From contig CM038053.1 in the NCBI GenBank assembly GCA_021397845.1, positions 113,993,825 to 114,057,824 on the forward strand: DNA of 64,000 nt, written 5' to 3'. Every line of letters starts with the position of its first letter. Within the stretch, counting starts at the first letter, position 1. The notes below the pieces were generated by a model. That model was not told where the DNA came from. It did no database searches and worked only from the letters and a program-made list of their open reading frames with translations. The stretch is from Areca catechu (Eukaryota > Streptophyta > Magnoliopsida > Arecales > Arecaceae). Of this stretch, positions 34,832-46,437 are shown in pieces. Both the position numbers and the translations under genes were made by a program.

Positions 34832-36703
34832 TCAAGGAGTGATTTTAGGTATCCAAGCTAACTTGGATCCTTTCGGGTTAGCAAAACTGGTTCCTTTTGG
34901 AAGCCAAACAGTTCTATATTTCAATGCACCAATCATGAAATTTTTCAAAGAATTGCATTGATGAGATTTATGCCCAAATCTATGACATGCATAACAAACA
35001 ATTTTATCATTTTTGAATGATGTATGTTTTGAAGCTTTAAAAGATGCAGAAATAGAAATATTTGGTTTGAAAGATTTTTGAATAGAATTCTTTGGAACAT
35101 ACTTCAAGCCATTTAAAAAAGAATTCGATGGAAAAGCTTTTTGAAATTTAGCATTTGAAGCTAAAGCTTCTGACGATACAAATTTTGTTGCTGAAATCCT
35201 TTTGGCATTTAAATCATTAAATCCAATTCAAGCTATGCTTTTTGAATCTCTTTGTTCTTTCAAGATTAGCTCAAGCTTGTTAGAACTTAGAGTAAGTTTT
35301 TCTACTAAGGGCTTAAGCTTTTCAACCCTTTTTTTTTTAAATCAACATTTTCAGCAACTAAAACTCTGTTTGTCTCATTTAAAGCATTTTTCTCATTTTT
35401 CATATAATAATATTATCAGAAAAGATATTCAATTCTTTTTGCAAGATGTTATTCTTTTTAGAAATTTTATCCTTGTCTTTTAGTAAAATATCATTTTGTT
35501 TCTTCAAGGATTTGATTTTGACCCCAGCTTTCTTGAATTCAATAAGTAAATCATGAAATGCAGAATTTAATTCATCATATAAAAATTCAGTTTGAAGCTC
35601 AAGGGATATTACCTCATTTTCAAGACCCATCCGACATAAATTCATAGATTTCATGGTCTCTTCTTTTTCAGTAGATGAGGACACTTCGCTGTCACTCCAC
35701 GTTGCTACCATAGCTTTCTTTTTCTTTTTTTTGAATCCCTTTTTCAGTAATGGACAATTTGTTCAGATGTGCCCTGATTTTTTGCATTCACAGCAGGTGG
35801 GCACTTCTTTTTCTTTTTCCTTTTCCTTGTCCTTCTCCTTACTGAATTCTTTGTTCTTGTAGAATTTTCAAAAAATTTTCTTTTCGTCTTCCCAAGAACT
35901 TTCTGAATTTCCTGACGATCATGGCAAAATCTTCGTCTTCCATGTCGCTTTAATAGAGAAGCATTCTTCTTCCAATTCTTTATCCTTTATGGAATCCATA
36001 GCAGCTTTGAAGGCAATAGATTTCTTCTTCTTTTGATCATCTTCAATTCGGTGCTGCATGGTTAGTTCATGAGTGATGAGAGATCCTAGCAGTTCATCTA
36101 GCAATAAGGTATTCAAATCTTTTACTTCCTGGATGGCAGTCACTTTCGGATCCTATTGGTCTGAAAGAGATCTTAGAATTTTCTGTACAAGATCTGCGTT
36201 AGAATATACCCTGCCAAGACTTTTAAGCCATTAATAATATCAGTGAAACATGAAAACATGGCAGAGATTGTTTCATTAGGTTCCATCTTGAATAATTCGT
36301 AACTATGCACAAGAAGATTAATTTGGAAGACTTCACTTGAGAAGTTCCTTCAAGGGTCACTTCGAGTTTATCCCAAATTCTTTACAAAAGAGCAAATGAA
36401 AATTTGATTAAACTCATTAATATTCAAAGTGCAATATAACATATTCATTGCTTTGGCATTTAACTCACCCATTTCAATGTCATGTTCCTCCTAATCCTCT
36501 TCAGGTTTTGGAACGTCCACTCCATCAATTTTAATCATGGGGATATAAGGACTCTTTAGAATTACCTTCCATAACTAAAATTCAACTGCTTGAACATAAA
36601 TTTTTATTCTAGCTTTCTAGTATGCATAATTCGTGCCAGTGAAGAGTGGAGGTCTATTAGTTGATTGGCCTTCTACCAAGGATGTACTCATTTGATGAGC
36701 CAT
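34832..36703 (-). pseudogene. gag: Sirevirus-type gag pseudogene (G)
   Basis: The probable start is ATG at 36703, about 30 bases after the primer site (MAHQMSTSLVEGQSTNRPP). The capsid region (PNETISAMFSCFTDIINGL; 35919-36143) is followed by a first knuckle CCECKKSGH with a TGA inside it (about 35785), a coiled coil (35400-35711), and a second knuckle CYACHRFGHKSHQC (about 34980) in the open frame 34832-35107. The end is KLAWIPKITP and TGA. Layout matches F1. Frameshifts and stops break it. Confidence 0.88.
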
Positions 36704-36734
36704 CTATCTCTACTCTAATGTATTCAAAGACACT

Positions 36735-36746
36735 GCTCTGATACCA
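36735..36746 (-). other. Primer binding site of G
   Basis: Minus strand TGGTATCAGAGC, two bases from the LTR end. Confidence 0.92.
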
Positions 36747-36748
36747 GT

Positions 36749-38532
36749 TGTTGCCTAGGTGGCTACCCAAGAGGGGGGTGAATTGAAAATTTAAAAAATG
36801 ATGCAAGATAATGTGCAATTAAAAATTTCTTATGAGTGTTAGGTGCTGTGATAGACTAATAAATTGCAGAAGCTAAATAGAGTCAAGTAAGCACAACACA
36901 AACATACAAAATTTATAGTGGTTTGGAGCAACCCAACTCCTACGTCCACTACCCAAGATACCACTTAGGATTTTCATTATATTCACACCCGAATACAGTA
37001 GGATTATTTTACAGTATCTCAATCTAAAACCTTTACACTTTGATTTTAATGGGATCACCAAAGAAAATCTAACTCCCTTTGGTTTTGAACAGGCTTACCA
37101 AAGAAACCCAACTTGATTTTTACAGGATCACCAAGAACCTAACTTGGTTTACCAAGATCACCAAGAACCCAATAATTGATTTTTATCAAAGGCTCGTCAA
37201 GAACCTATTTGGTTTTCCAACTGGGCTCACCAATAACCCAACAATTCAATAAAATGAATTGAAATAAATGCAACAAAATGACAAACTCAATTTATCGGAT
37301 AGTTACCGGTGTAGCTTGATAGAAGTCCACTTGGCTTGCACTTGAATAAGCTTTAATTACTTCAGTGGCTTCTTCCCAAATTGCTTCAAGCTTTAGATTA
37401 GAGTTGGTGAAGACTTGAAGGCTTGCTTGAATGCTCTTGTGCTCTTTTTCTTATTGGTAGGTAGGATATTCAATGAAGCTCTATAAAACTTTAAAGAACT
37501 CTATAATAATTGCTTCAAGGAAGTTCAAATCCTTCAAATATAAGGTCTTCCATCACTCCAAGGCAATTCTAGCCATTGTAGACCATTGGAAAGTGATTTG
37601 TGACCGTTGGAGCCCTTTTTGGCATTCAAAAAAAATTCTAGAACTAGCCGTTGGATACCTTAAAGTGATACTCGAGTCGGCTCTGATTTTTTTGAGTCGG
37701 CTCGGATCCTTCGACTCGATAGGTTGAGTCACCAAATCTTCAGTGCAGTCGACTCTTTGTCTCAAGGTGCAAAATTTCACTCTAGATGAGTCGGCTCTTG
37801 ATAGCTCGGGTCGGCTCAAACTTATATCTTTGAAAAACTTAAACTCGAGGAGTTGGCTCTTTTCAACTTGGGTCGGCTCTTCTTCTCCGGTTCTGAAATC
37901 ATCACTCTGGAAGAGTCAGCTTGATGCAGTTTGGGTTTCGGCTCGCTTTCTCAGGTCTTCAAGATTAGGTCTGGTAGAGTAGACTCTTTTTGGTTTGGGT
38001 CGGCTTGCCTGGCTGTTCTCAGAAATCTTCAAAAATTGGACTTGGAAGAGTCGGCTCAGACATATTCCAGTCGACTCGGATTCACTGGAGTCGGCTCGGT
38101 TACCTTCAAGTTGGCTCAGATTGTGTGTACCAGAATCCCTGTGTGCCATGAAGTGGAGTCAGCTCTTCAACATGCTAGGTCGGCTTGAGTATCTTTTTCA
38201 AAATTTTCACAATTGAACTCAAAAAAAAGCCTCTCACCAACACTCTTATATTTTTCAAGCAAACCAACTCAAAATAATTCTAAGTCACATACACATAGAA
38301 GTAACCCTTTTTATAAGATTTTTTCTTAGCTTTTTCATTGGGTCTTCTTTACAAAACAAATCACAATTACAAAACAAATTACAACACAAGCAAGCAGAAA
38401 CAAAGATGTAGGAGTTGAAGTTTGAACAAATAAACCATCCTGAAAAAACTTATAAAACACTTGAAGAGTTGTTAGAAATACATGTAAATGCTCCATGTTT
38501 GGTTATCATCAAAATCACTTATGGGGTCAACA
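36749..38532 (-). repeat. 5' LTR of G
   Basis: 1784 bases; on the minus strand TGTTGACCCCATAAG ... CACCTAGGCAACA. Colinear with the 3' LTR, with substitutions throughout, so this insertion is not recent. Confidence 0.93.
37671..38190. repeat. CGAGTCGGCTCG palindrome cluster, 5' LTR of G
   Basis: Same motifs and order as in the 3' LTR of G. Confidence 0.82.
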
Positions 38533-38537
38533 GACTC
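38533..38537. repeat. Target-site duplication of G, right copy
   Basis: GACTC, followed by ACAGCCTGAAGTGTCGACAC, which continues the H LTR. Confidence 0.93.
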
Positions 38538-39135
38538 ACAGCCTGAAGTGTCGACACATGGAGTTCTGAGAACAGTAATGACTATTTTTTCAAATGTAGA
38601 ACTCATCCCTCTTTGCTCCCAATGGCTAGTTTTTCATGTCTAATGGCTAGAAACCAGATTGACACCTTGGGAAGGTATTTATATGATCCAAATCAAATCA
38701 AAATGGATGATGAAAAAGAAAATGAAAAAGAAATAACCAAGAGAGAAGAAAAGAGAGCATTCACTCCTATCATTAAGCTCAACTACATTTAAGCAAAAAG
38801 AAGCATTCAAGTATTCAAGAGCCTTCAAGAGCATTAAAGATCAATCCTTCTTGAGCAATTAAAGAGGCTTCAACAAGTTGAAAGCATCACAACAATGAGC
38901 TTCAAAGAGATACCCGCTTTTTATTAGAAAGCTTTTATTGTCTCTTTACTTCAAAACCTTATTTGTTGTAAGGGTTCTTGCTTAGCCTATTGCAAAACCA
39001 AGGGAGGTATTGGTGAGCCTTTGAAAACCAATTAGGTTCTTGGTTAGCCCGTAAAATCAAGGGAGGTTGGTGGTGAGCCTTAAAATTATTTAGGTTCTTG
39101 GTTAGCCCATAAAATCAAGTGAGGTTTGACTTGTG
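38538..39135 (+). repeat. 5' LTR of H, middle piece
   Basis: Matches 55318-55900 of the H 3' LTR, from ACAGCCTGAAGTG to GAGGTTTGACTTGTG. The last five bases (TTGTG, 39131-39135) are the left TSD of element B. Confidence 0.92.
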
Positions 39136-40883
39136 TGATAGAAAAGTGCACTAAGAGCCAATCAATATGAGGGCCTTTTTTTAAACTTCTAGCTCATGTA
39201 TGACATACTTTCATATTAATAAAGGCATTTGATTCATCATATATGCCGTGTCATATTTTCTTATTGATTATAATGAACCCCATAATTAGGGCAATGGAGT
39301 TAGGGTTATGATGGAGTACATAACAGTGAGACCTAATTCCTAAAAACCCTAATCTAGAATGTTCCTAGTCGTTGGACCATCGATTCGAGGATCGATGAAT
39401 CCGGAAAGACTAGCTTATCCTTTGTTTGCTCAGTTGATGAGGGTGGTTGATCTCACAACCACTTGTGTAGAGACACTAATACAAGGATAAGGGTGCTCAT
39501 CAGGATATGAGTATATTGAACTGATCCGTACCGGGATTATCTTATGGAAGTCTTACTACTTGTCAAAAGATAGATCCCAGAGTAGAAGTTGTGCATGTGA
39601 TCTTTAGACCTGAGATCACCATGGTTTTTTGTGCACACTATGCCATATTTTGGTTCATGCTCATTCATGCGATTGCGGCATGTACGGGTGTTCTAGGTAT
39701 GGTGGAAGGTGTACGAAGGATGTCAGTGGACCAACAAGGAATCGATCATTCCTAGTAAGAGGAATTGTTATCCCATGCAATCTCTTCTATGACAGACTCA
39801 AGGAGCCTTTGATCAAAGCAGGATGAGATTAGTGGAATCGAATCAGTCATCAATTGAGTCCTCGTGATCGAGCTGAGATTTGATATGATTAAGTGTTAGG
39901 GTTTGACATATATCCATACCTATCACTTAATCGGGATAATGGGAGATCGAAAGATTGAATTGAATGATAACCTACTACTAAAGGGTATTTTGATATTTTT
40001 TACCAAATTCCTCATCTTCCAAGTAGGCATGACATGTTTCTAGACATCAATTATCTTGTAGGTTTTCATGAACCAATTGGTTTGGTTTCATGTGTCAATT
40101 CGATGTGTGATTCGAATTGGACAATTAGGTTAGCCAATTTGACCTAATTAGGTCAATCGGGTTCGATCGGATCTAATCAGCTCAAACCTAGACCTATGCT
40201 GGTTAGATGTGGAACCCAATGGGTCATAAATAATAGAGACTTGTCCAAGGAAGTCATTCATAATTTATTAGGGTCATAGGATCCTAACTAGTTAGCCAGA
40301 TTGCATACTAGCATATGTAGGCTACCCTAATTACTAATCCAATTGGATTGGATTTGGTTGCTTGCTAATTGGGCTATCCTAATTATGAGAAACCTAAATT
40401 AGGTTGAGTCCTAAGTGGGGCTAGCCAAATTAGAGATTGATCTAATTTTTATTTGGATTTTTGGGCAAGTTATGTGCCATATATGAAGAGTCCCAATGGC
40501 ATGGGACTCTTGGTACCTAAATGACACCTTAACCTCAAAAGGCATAGAAGGTGCTACAAACCTTTGATCTAAAAATGAAAGATTTGGTCAGAAAGCTTAT
40601 TTGATGCCCTTTTCAATGATGCCCATATTGCATATATTTGACTAAGTTAATTGATGCTTTGGGTGGACTAAATTGAAAGGGAAAGACTATTGGCATCCTT
40701 TGGTGCACCCAAGAGAAAGTATGGTGGGCAGATGGATTGAGAGTCCTTCTGTAGATGAGACTTTGGGAGCTTCATCAGCAAGGCACCTTTTAGCTCAATC
40801 CCTACACCTTGACAAGTCAAAATATTGATTTAATGTTTGAATGGGATGGGATGGCTTGAAGAGGTGTGAAAGGTGGCGCGCAC

Positions 40884-40905
40884 ATGAAGAGTCGCGCCTC
40901 TTCAT
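40884..40905. repeat. Stem-loop in U3 of B (left copy)
   Basis: ATGAAGAG, TCGCGC, CTCTTCAT: an 8-base stem around a CpG-rich centre. The same sequence stands at 48181-48202 in the other LTR. Confidence 0.8.
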
Positions 40906-41113
40906 ATGCACGCGCACAATAGAGGGCAGAGTCCTTCTACCTCTGAAACTCTTCAAGCCTCATGTTACTTAGATTTGACACATGGCAGATGGGGATTGAT
41001 CTGGTAAGTGAAAGGATGCAAATATGATGCTCCATTCCCGAAGAGTCCTATTAGATATGATATTTCATATCTGATAAGTGATGTTGGGATGCATTTCATG
41101 CCCCATCTGAGAT

Positions 41114-41121
41114 TATAAATA
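41114..41121 (+). promoter_or_regulatory. TATA box of B 5' LTR
   Basis: TATAAATA followed by GGGGGTACGGTGAAATGAGA; conserved at 48447 in the 3' LTR. Confidence 0.6.
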
Positions 41122-41721
41122 GGGGGTACGGTGAAATGAGAAACACTACTACTTCTCCTTCTTCAATCTTTTGAGATCAGTGTTTTATTTTTCTGAGAGT
41201 TTGTCTAGAGTCTTCCACTTTCTCCCTCCCTCCTTATTTTAGGACAAGACTTGTCTTGTCAAGACAAGTTCTTCTACACTAGGACAAGGCTTGGTTTTAG
41301 GATATAAGCCTATAGGATCCTAGTGGAGGGTAGTCCTAGAATCTAAAGTGGTTTAGGACAATTTCTTGAGTGCCCTTTAATAGGACAGGGTGTCCTACAG
41401 TGGTCAATAGACCAAAGGCTGTCGAAAGAGTTTCACTTCTCCAAGCAACTTGAAGGAGTTCTTCCTTGGTCCGAGTTTCATGTGGATTACGTTGGAGGGT
41501 TTGCACTTGTGATCCTTGTGGAAAGTTGAGTTTCAGCGATCCAGGTATTTTTCTTGACTCAATTTTATGATTCATTAGTTGATATTGCACAAGGGGTTCC
41601 TAGGAATCAGGGTTTTCTATACATGTTATACATGTTAGGGTATCATTCTAAGAAATTTTATTTTTGAAAGTGAATTCCGCATGCTGCATGATCCCCGGCA
41701 CCCTGGGAGAATTCCTATCAA

Positions 41722-41733
41722 TGGTATCAGAGC
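41722..41733 (+). other. Primer binding site of B
   Basis: TGGTATCAGAGC one base after the LTR end. Confidence 0.92.
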
Positions 41734-43165
41734 CCTCCTTGTGGCATACCAATTATGAATCATTTTTGATGTTCATGATTTCCATATATCGAGTTGACCC
41801 GACTAGTGACTGAGCTAACTCGAACCCTATCATGTTGACTCTGCCAGAATCTTGTGATGAAAATGCATATTTGGGTTAATATGTCAGATTTCTGGTTTCT
41901 TCATGAAAAAGGCATGTTGATGCATTGATATGAAATTTTGCATATTGGGGTAATATGTTTAATTTCTATTTTCATGAAATGCATGTTATCATTTCAAGTA
42001 TTAAATTATGCATGTTGATTGAACCAAGTAACTGCTCTGGATTGGGGCTGCCATAGCCGTCCGGTCATAGGAGTAAAGTAGGGTGTAAAAAACCACTCTG
42101 CCCATTCTATGGGTTTCTTATGGCGTGTGGGGGTGCAACTTTGTGGTAATTCCCATGAATGAGTGAGGTGAACGTATTTTATCATGTCTTGATTTGCATA
42201 TTAGGGTAATATGCTTGATGACATGAATTTTAATGCATATGCTAGAGTGATATGCATTGGGTTTATATTTGTTATAAACTTGGATATCATGTTTATGTTT
42301 ATACTTGCAGTAATAAACACTATTATCATGATAGTTTTAGAATGTGTTTCGAGACCATCAAAGCCTTCATCAAAAACCATATTTAGTCATAGTATAAAAC
42401 TTAGTCAAGAAGCAAAATCGATTAGGGTTTGATCAGCCAATTGGTGTCTAGGCAAGTGGTTCTGGGAAGGTAATGGGAATGAGGTTTTTAATTGGTTTCG
42501 TTGACTGACCTGGCCAATCTAATTAGTGTCTAAGGAAAGCAACGGGGGACCCCTCAACCCTTTCACTCATCTGGCCATTAGGTCATATCTAAATCTTAAT
42601 TTGGTAATGCTAATTGGTAAGTGCACTATATTTGACTTACTTCATGCTAAGCTAAATTTATGTCAAGACTATAGTAGGTTTGTTGTGCACATACAAGGCC
42701 TACTCTAGGATTTGATATAAGATTTGTCTTGGTGCACTTAGTGCTTTATGGTATGGTTGGAAATGTTGCTGTTGTGCATATACAAGGGTAACATTATTCA
42801 ATCATGGCTATATAGAAATGAAGGGTCCGACTAAACTAAGACATTATGGTTTGTTGTGCATACACAAGGCCATAAGTATCTTAAAGGCAAAGATAATTGT
42901 TGAGAATTGCATGGGATGCAATTGGAAAGGTTGTCCTACCTTTGAACTCATGTGTGTTTGTTGGCATACACAAGACACTCATAAGGAATAAGGATCTCAA
43001 CCCCACTAAGGAAACCAGGAAAGGTTTCGCTTACCAGTGAGTTGAGGGTATGGTATTTGAAAAAAAATGGGAGACATAATTAGATAGAAAGTCCATATCT
43101 AGTTATGGATGTCATCTTGAGTGGTCTACTGATATTGTTCTTTAATTAAATATAAGATATTAATA
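41734..43165 (+). other. Untranslated leader of B with repeated motifs
   Basis: Four copies of GCATATTNGGGTAATATG-like sequence stand near 41864, 41939, 42196 and 42236. Four copies of TTGTTGTGCATACACAAGGC-like sequence stand near 42679, 42771, 42850 and 42957. Both motifs have some internal symmetry. GGTGTCTAGG (42444) recalls the leaders of A and C. No gene. Confidence 0.65.
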
Positions 43166-46100
43166 ATGGCTTCTAACTTATCACTGAGTGGCATCTTGGA
43201 TGCTAATAAGTTAACTTGTTCAAACTATGTGGACTGGTTGAGGAAGGAGGCTGATGGAGCCTGTTTCCATTACAGCATGTTTGGGCATTGGAAGAAGGAT
43301 TTCAAGACTTGTCTTGCAAATGTGAAGCTAGATGCAAGTGGTGCATCTAAGGGTTTGTACATGATACAAACCAATTTATCATTGAGTGAATCTATTTCTA
43401 ATTCATGGGTATTGGATACCACATGTGGGTCATATATTTGTAAATCTTTACAAGGACTCCACAGAATTAGAAATTTAAAGAAAGGTGACTTCAAATTATA
43501 TGGGGCAAGTGGAGAACCCATATATGCTAAAGCTGTGGGCACCTATCTTCTATTATTACCTTCGAATAATATCATAAGTTTGGAAGAATGCTACTATATG
43601 CCAAATTGTTTGAAACATTATTTCTATACCCTTGTGTTACAACAAGGATATGAAATAAGTATAAAGAGTAGTGGCTGCTCTATTCTTCATAATAATACAA
43701 TATTTGGGCATGGTTGCTTTGTGAATGATCTTCTAACTTTAGTACTCAATGATGAAATACTTCTTGTAGATGACAAGAAGAGAAAAAGAGATAATGTCAA
43801 TATCACATATCTCTGGCATTGCCGGTTTGGTCATATCAGTGAGTCAAGGATAAACAAGTTAGTCAAAGAGGATTACTTTGACCCTGATGATTTTCAATCA
43901 TTAAGAACTTGTGAGTCTTGCCTCAAAGGGAAAATGACTAAGTCTCCATTCATTTGATATGGAGAAAGGGCAACTGAATTGTTAGGTCTTGTACATACTG
44001 ATGTGTGTGGACCTATGTCAACTCAGGCTAGAGGAGGATATTCTTATTTCATCACTTTTATTCATGATTTATCAAGGTTCGATTATATGTATCTTAAGAA
44101 ATACAAGTTTGAAGCCTTTGATAAGTTTAAAGAATATCAGAGTATGGTTGATAGTCAAACTAGATTTTGTATTAAAGCTCTTCGGTCTGATCGAGGAGGG
44201 GAATACTTGTCTAGTGAGATTTGAACCATCTCAAGGACAAAGGCATTATTTCTGAATGTACCCCTCCTTATACACCCCAATTAAATGGAGTGGCAGAAAG
44301 GAGAAATCGCACCTTGTTGGATATGGTAAAGTCCATGATGAGCTTCACGGATCTTTCCATTTCCTTCTGGGGACATCCCTTAGAGACTGCTGCATACATA
44401 TTAAACAGGGTTCCATCTATGTCAGTAAGTAGCACTCCATTTGAGTTATGAAATGGTAAAAGACCAAGTCTTAAGTACTTAAAGATTGGGGTTGCCATGC
44501 TTATGTCAAGAATTACTTTGGGCATAAGTTAAGTGCTAGGGCTGACAAGTGTAGGTTTGTTGGTTATCCAAAAGAAGGTAAGGGATACCTCTTTTATAAT
44601 GCTACTGAGCAAAATATAATTGTCAGTAGGCATGCTACATTCTTGGAACATGATTTTATCCAAGAAGGATGTAGTAATTCTTCACTTGAGTTGTATGAAG
44701 AACAGAACCAACAACTGATGAGCTTTCAAGTGAAGTTCCTCAACTATAGGTTCTTATAGATCAAGAACATCCACAATACACACCTCCTCTCCGAAGGTCA
44801 GAGAGGGTGCAGGGAGCACCTCTCATATATGGCTTTGTCATCAAGGATGACAATTAAGCCAGTATCATAGGATGATGATCCTGTGACCTATTCGAAAGCT
44901 GTCGAGAGTAGGGACTCGACAAGTGGCTTGGTGCCATGAAATCTGAAATGGACTCCATGTATTCCAATCAGGTTTGGACCTTGGTAGATCCACCGAAGAA
45001 TTAATCCGATAGGGTGTAAATGGGTCTTCAAGAAGAAGATTGGAGCAGATGGTCAAGTTGAGACCTAAAGGCTAGGCTGGTAGAAAAAGGTTGTAGACAA
45101 AAATCTGTGTGTAGACTATGATGAAACCTTTCTCCAGTAGCCATGCTCAAGTCCATTCGGATATTGCTTGCCATAGCAGCATACCATGACTATGAGATCT
45201 GGCAAATGGATATAAAGACTGTTTTTCTTAATGAAAATCTTGAGGAAGAAGTCTATATGTCACAACCAGAGGGGTTTGTCTCAAATGGGAGACCAAACCA
45301 GGTATGAAAGTTAAAGAAGTCCATCTATGGACTTAAGCAAGCATCTAGGAGTTGGAATATCCATTTTGATGAAACAATCAAAAGATTTGGTTTTATCAAA
45401 AATGTGGATTAACCATGTGTGTATAAGAAGACAAGTGGGAGTGCCATTATTTTCTTAGTTTTGTATGTGGATGACATATTGATCATTGGAAATGATATCC
45501 CAATATTGAAATTGGTTAAAACATGGCTATCATCAAAGTTTTCCATGAAGTATTTGGGAGAAGCATCCTTTATACTAGGTATAAGGATATATAGAGATAG
45601 ATCCAAGAGGATGCTGGGCTTATCCCAATCTAGGCTTCAACATGGATGGAAGTAAGAAAGGTTACTTACCTATAAGTCAAGGCATACATCTCTCTAAGAA
45701 AATGTCTCCTAAGATATCTGAAGAAAGAGAGAGGATAGCTATGATTCCTTATGCTTTGGCTGTAGGATCGATAATGTATGCCATGTTATGTACCAGACCT
45801 GATGTTGCATATGCCTTGGGCATAGTGAGCAGGTTTCAGGCAGATATAAGAGAGGATCATTAGAGAGCTGAGAAAAATATTTTTAAGTACCTGAGAAGGA
45901 CTAAAGATATTTTTCTAGTATATGGAGGATCTGATTTGAAACTAAAAGGTTATATAGATTTTAGTTTTCAATCAGATCCAAATGATAGAAAATCCACATC
46001 AGGATATGTCTTCGCCCTGAATGGTGGTGCAATGAGTTGGAAACGTACAAAGCAGCCAACAATAGCTGACTCAGTCACTGAGGTAGAGTACATAGCTACT

Positions 46101-46423
46101 AGTGATGCCGCAAAGGAAGCTATCTGGATGAAGAAATCATCATGGAATTGGGCGTGGTTCTAGATGTACAACAGTCATGCCATTATACTATGATAACACT
46201 AGGGCTGTTGCACAAGCTAAGGAACCGAGGTCTCATCACAAGTCCAAGACATTCTAAGACGGTTCCACCTCGTTCGAGAGATTATTGAAAGAAAAGATGT
46301 CATCACTGAACGAGTTGACACAAAGAACAATATAGCAACCCATTCACTAAAGCTTTAGCCAAGCAGCAATTAAATCATCACTTAGATTATATGGGCATAA
46401 AATATAAGGACGATTGGCTTTAG
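43166..46423 (+). pseudogene. pol: Copia gag-pol pseudogene (B), gag mostly deleted
   Basis: ATG at 43166 begins a gag N-terminus (MASNLSLSGILDANKLTCSN). It jumps after about 30 residues straight to a damaged zinc knuckle (CFHYSMFGHWKKDF), so the capsid domain is missing. The same frame has protease with LDTT for LDTG, and the integrase zinc region, up to TGA at 43955. Integrase (43979-44451: TDVCG, SDRGGEY, NGVAERRN) has a frameshift near 44220. RT has YVDD near 45465, and RNase H STSGYVFALNGG near 45997. The stop after DDWL is at 46421. Several frameshifts and stops; the element could only have moved with proteins from another copy, at least after the gag loss. Confidence 0.92.
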
Positions 46424-46437
46424 TGCAAGTGGGAGTT
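46424..46437 (+). other. Polypurine tract of B
   Basis: GCAAGTGGGAGTT before the TGACAG start of the 3' LTR; same core as A. Confidence 0.8.

Larger units (their letters stand above)
27075..38532 (-). mobile_element. Sirevirus-like copia element G, antisense, inside H 5' LTR
   Basis: Read on the minus strand: 5' LTR (38532-36749), primer site, gag, pol, ORF2, purine tract and 3' LTR (28835-27075). A perfect GACTC TSD flanks it. At 11.5 kb it is the most complete of the three Sirevirus-like copies in gene order, though every gene is broken. Confidence 0.94.
39136..41720 (+). repeat. 5' LTR of B
   Basis: 2585 bases, TGATAGAAAAGTGC ... GAATTCCTATCA. TATA box at 41114. A 22-base near-palindrome is at 40884-40905. 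Confidence 0.94.
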
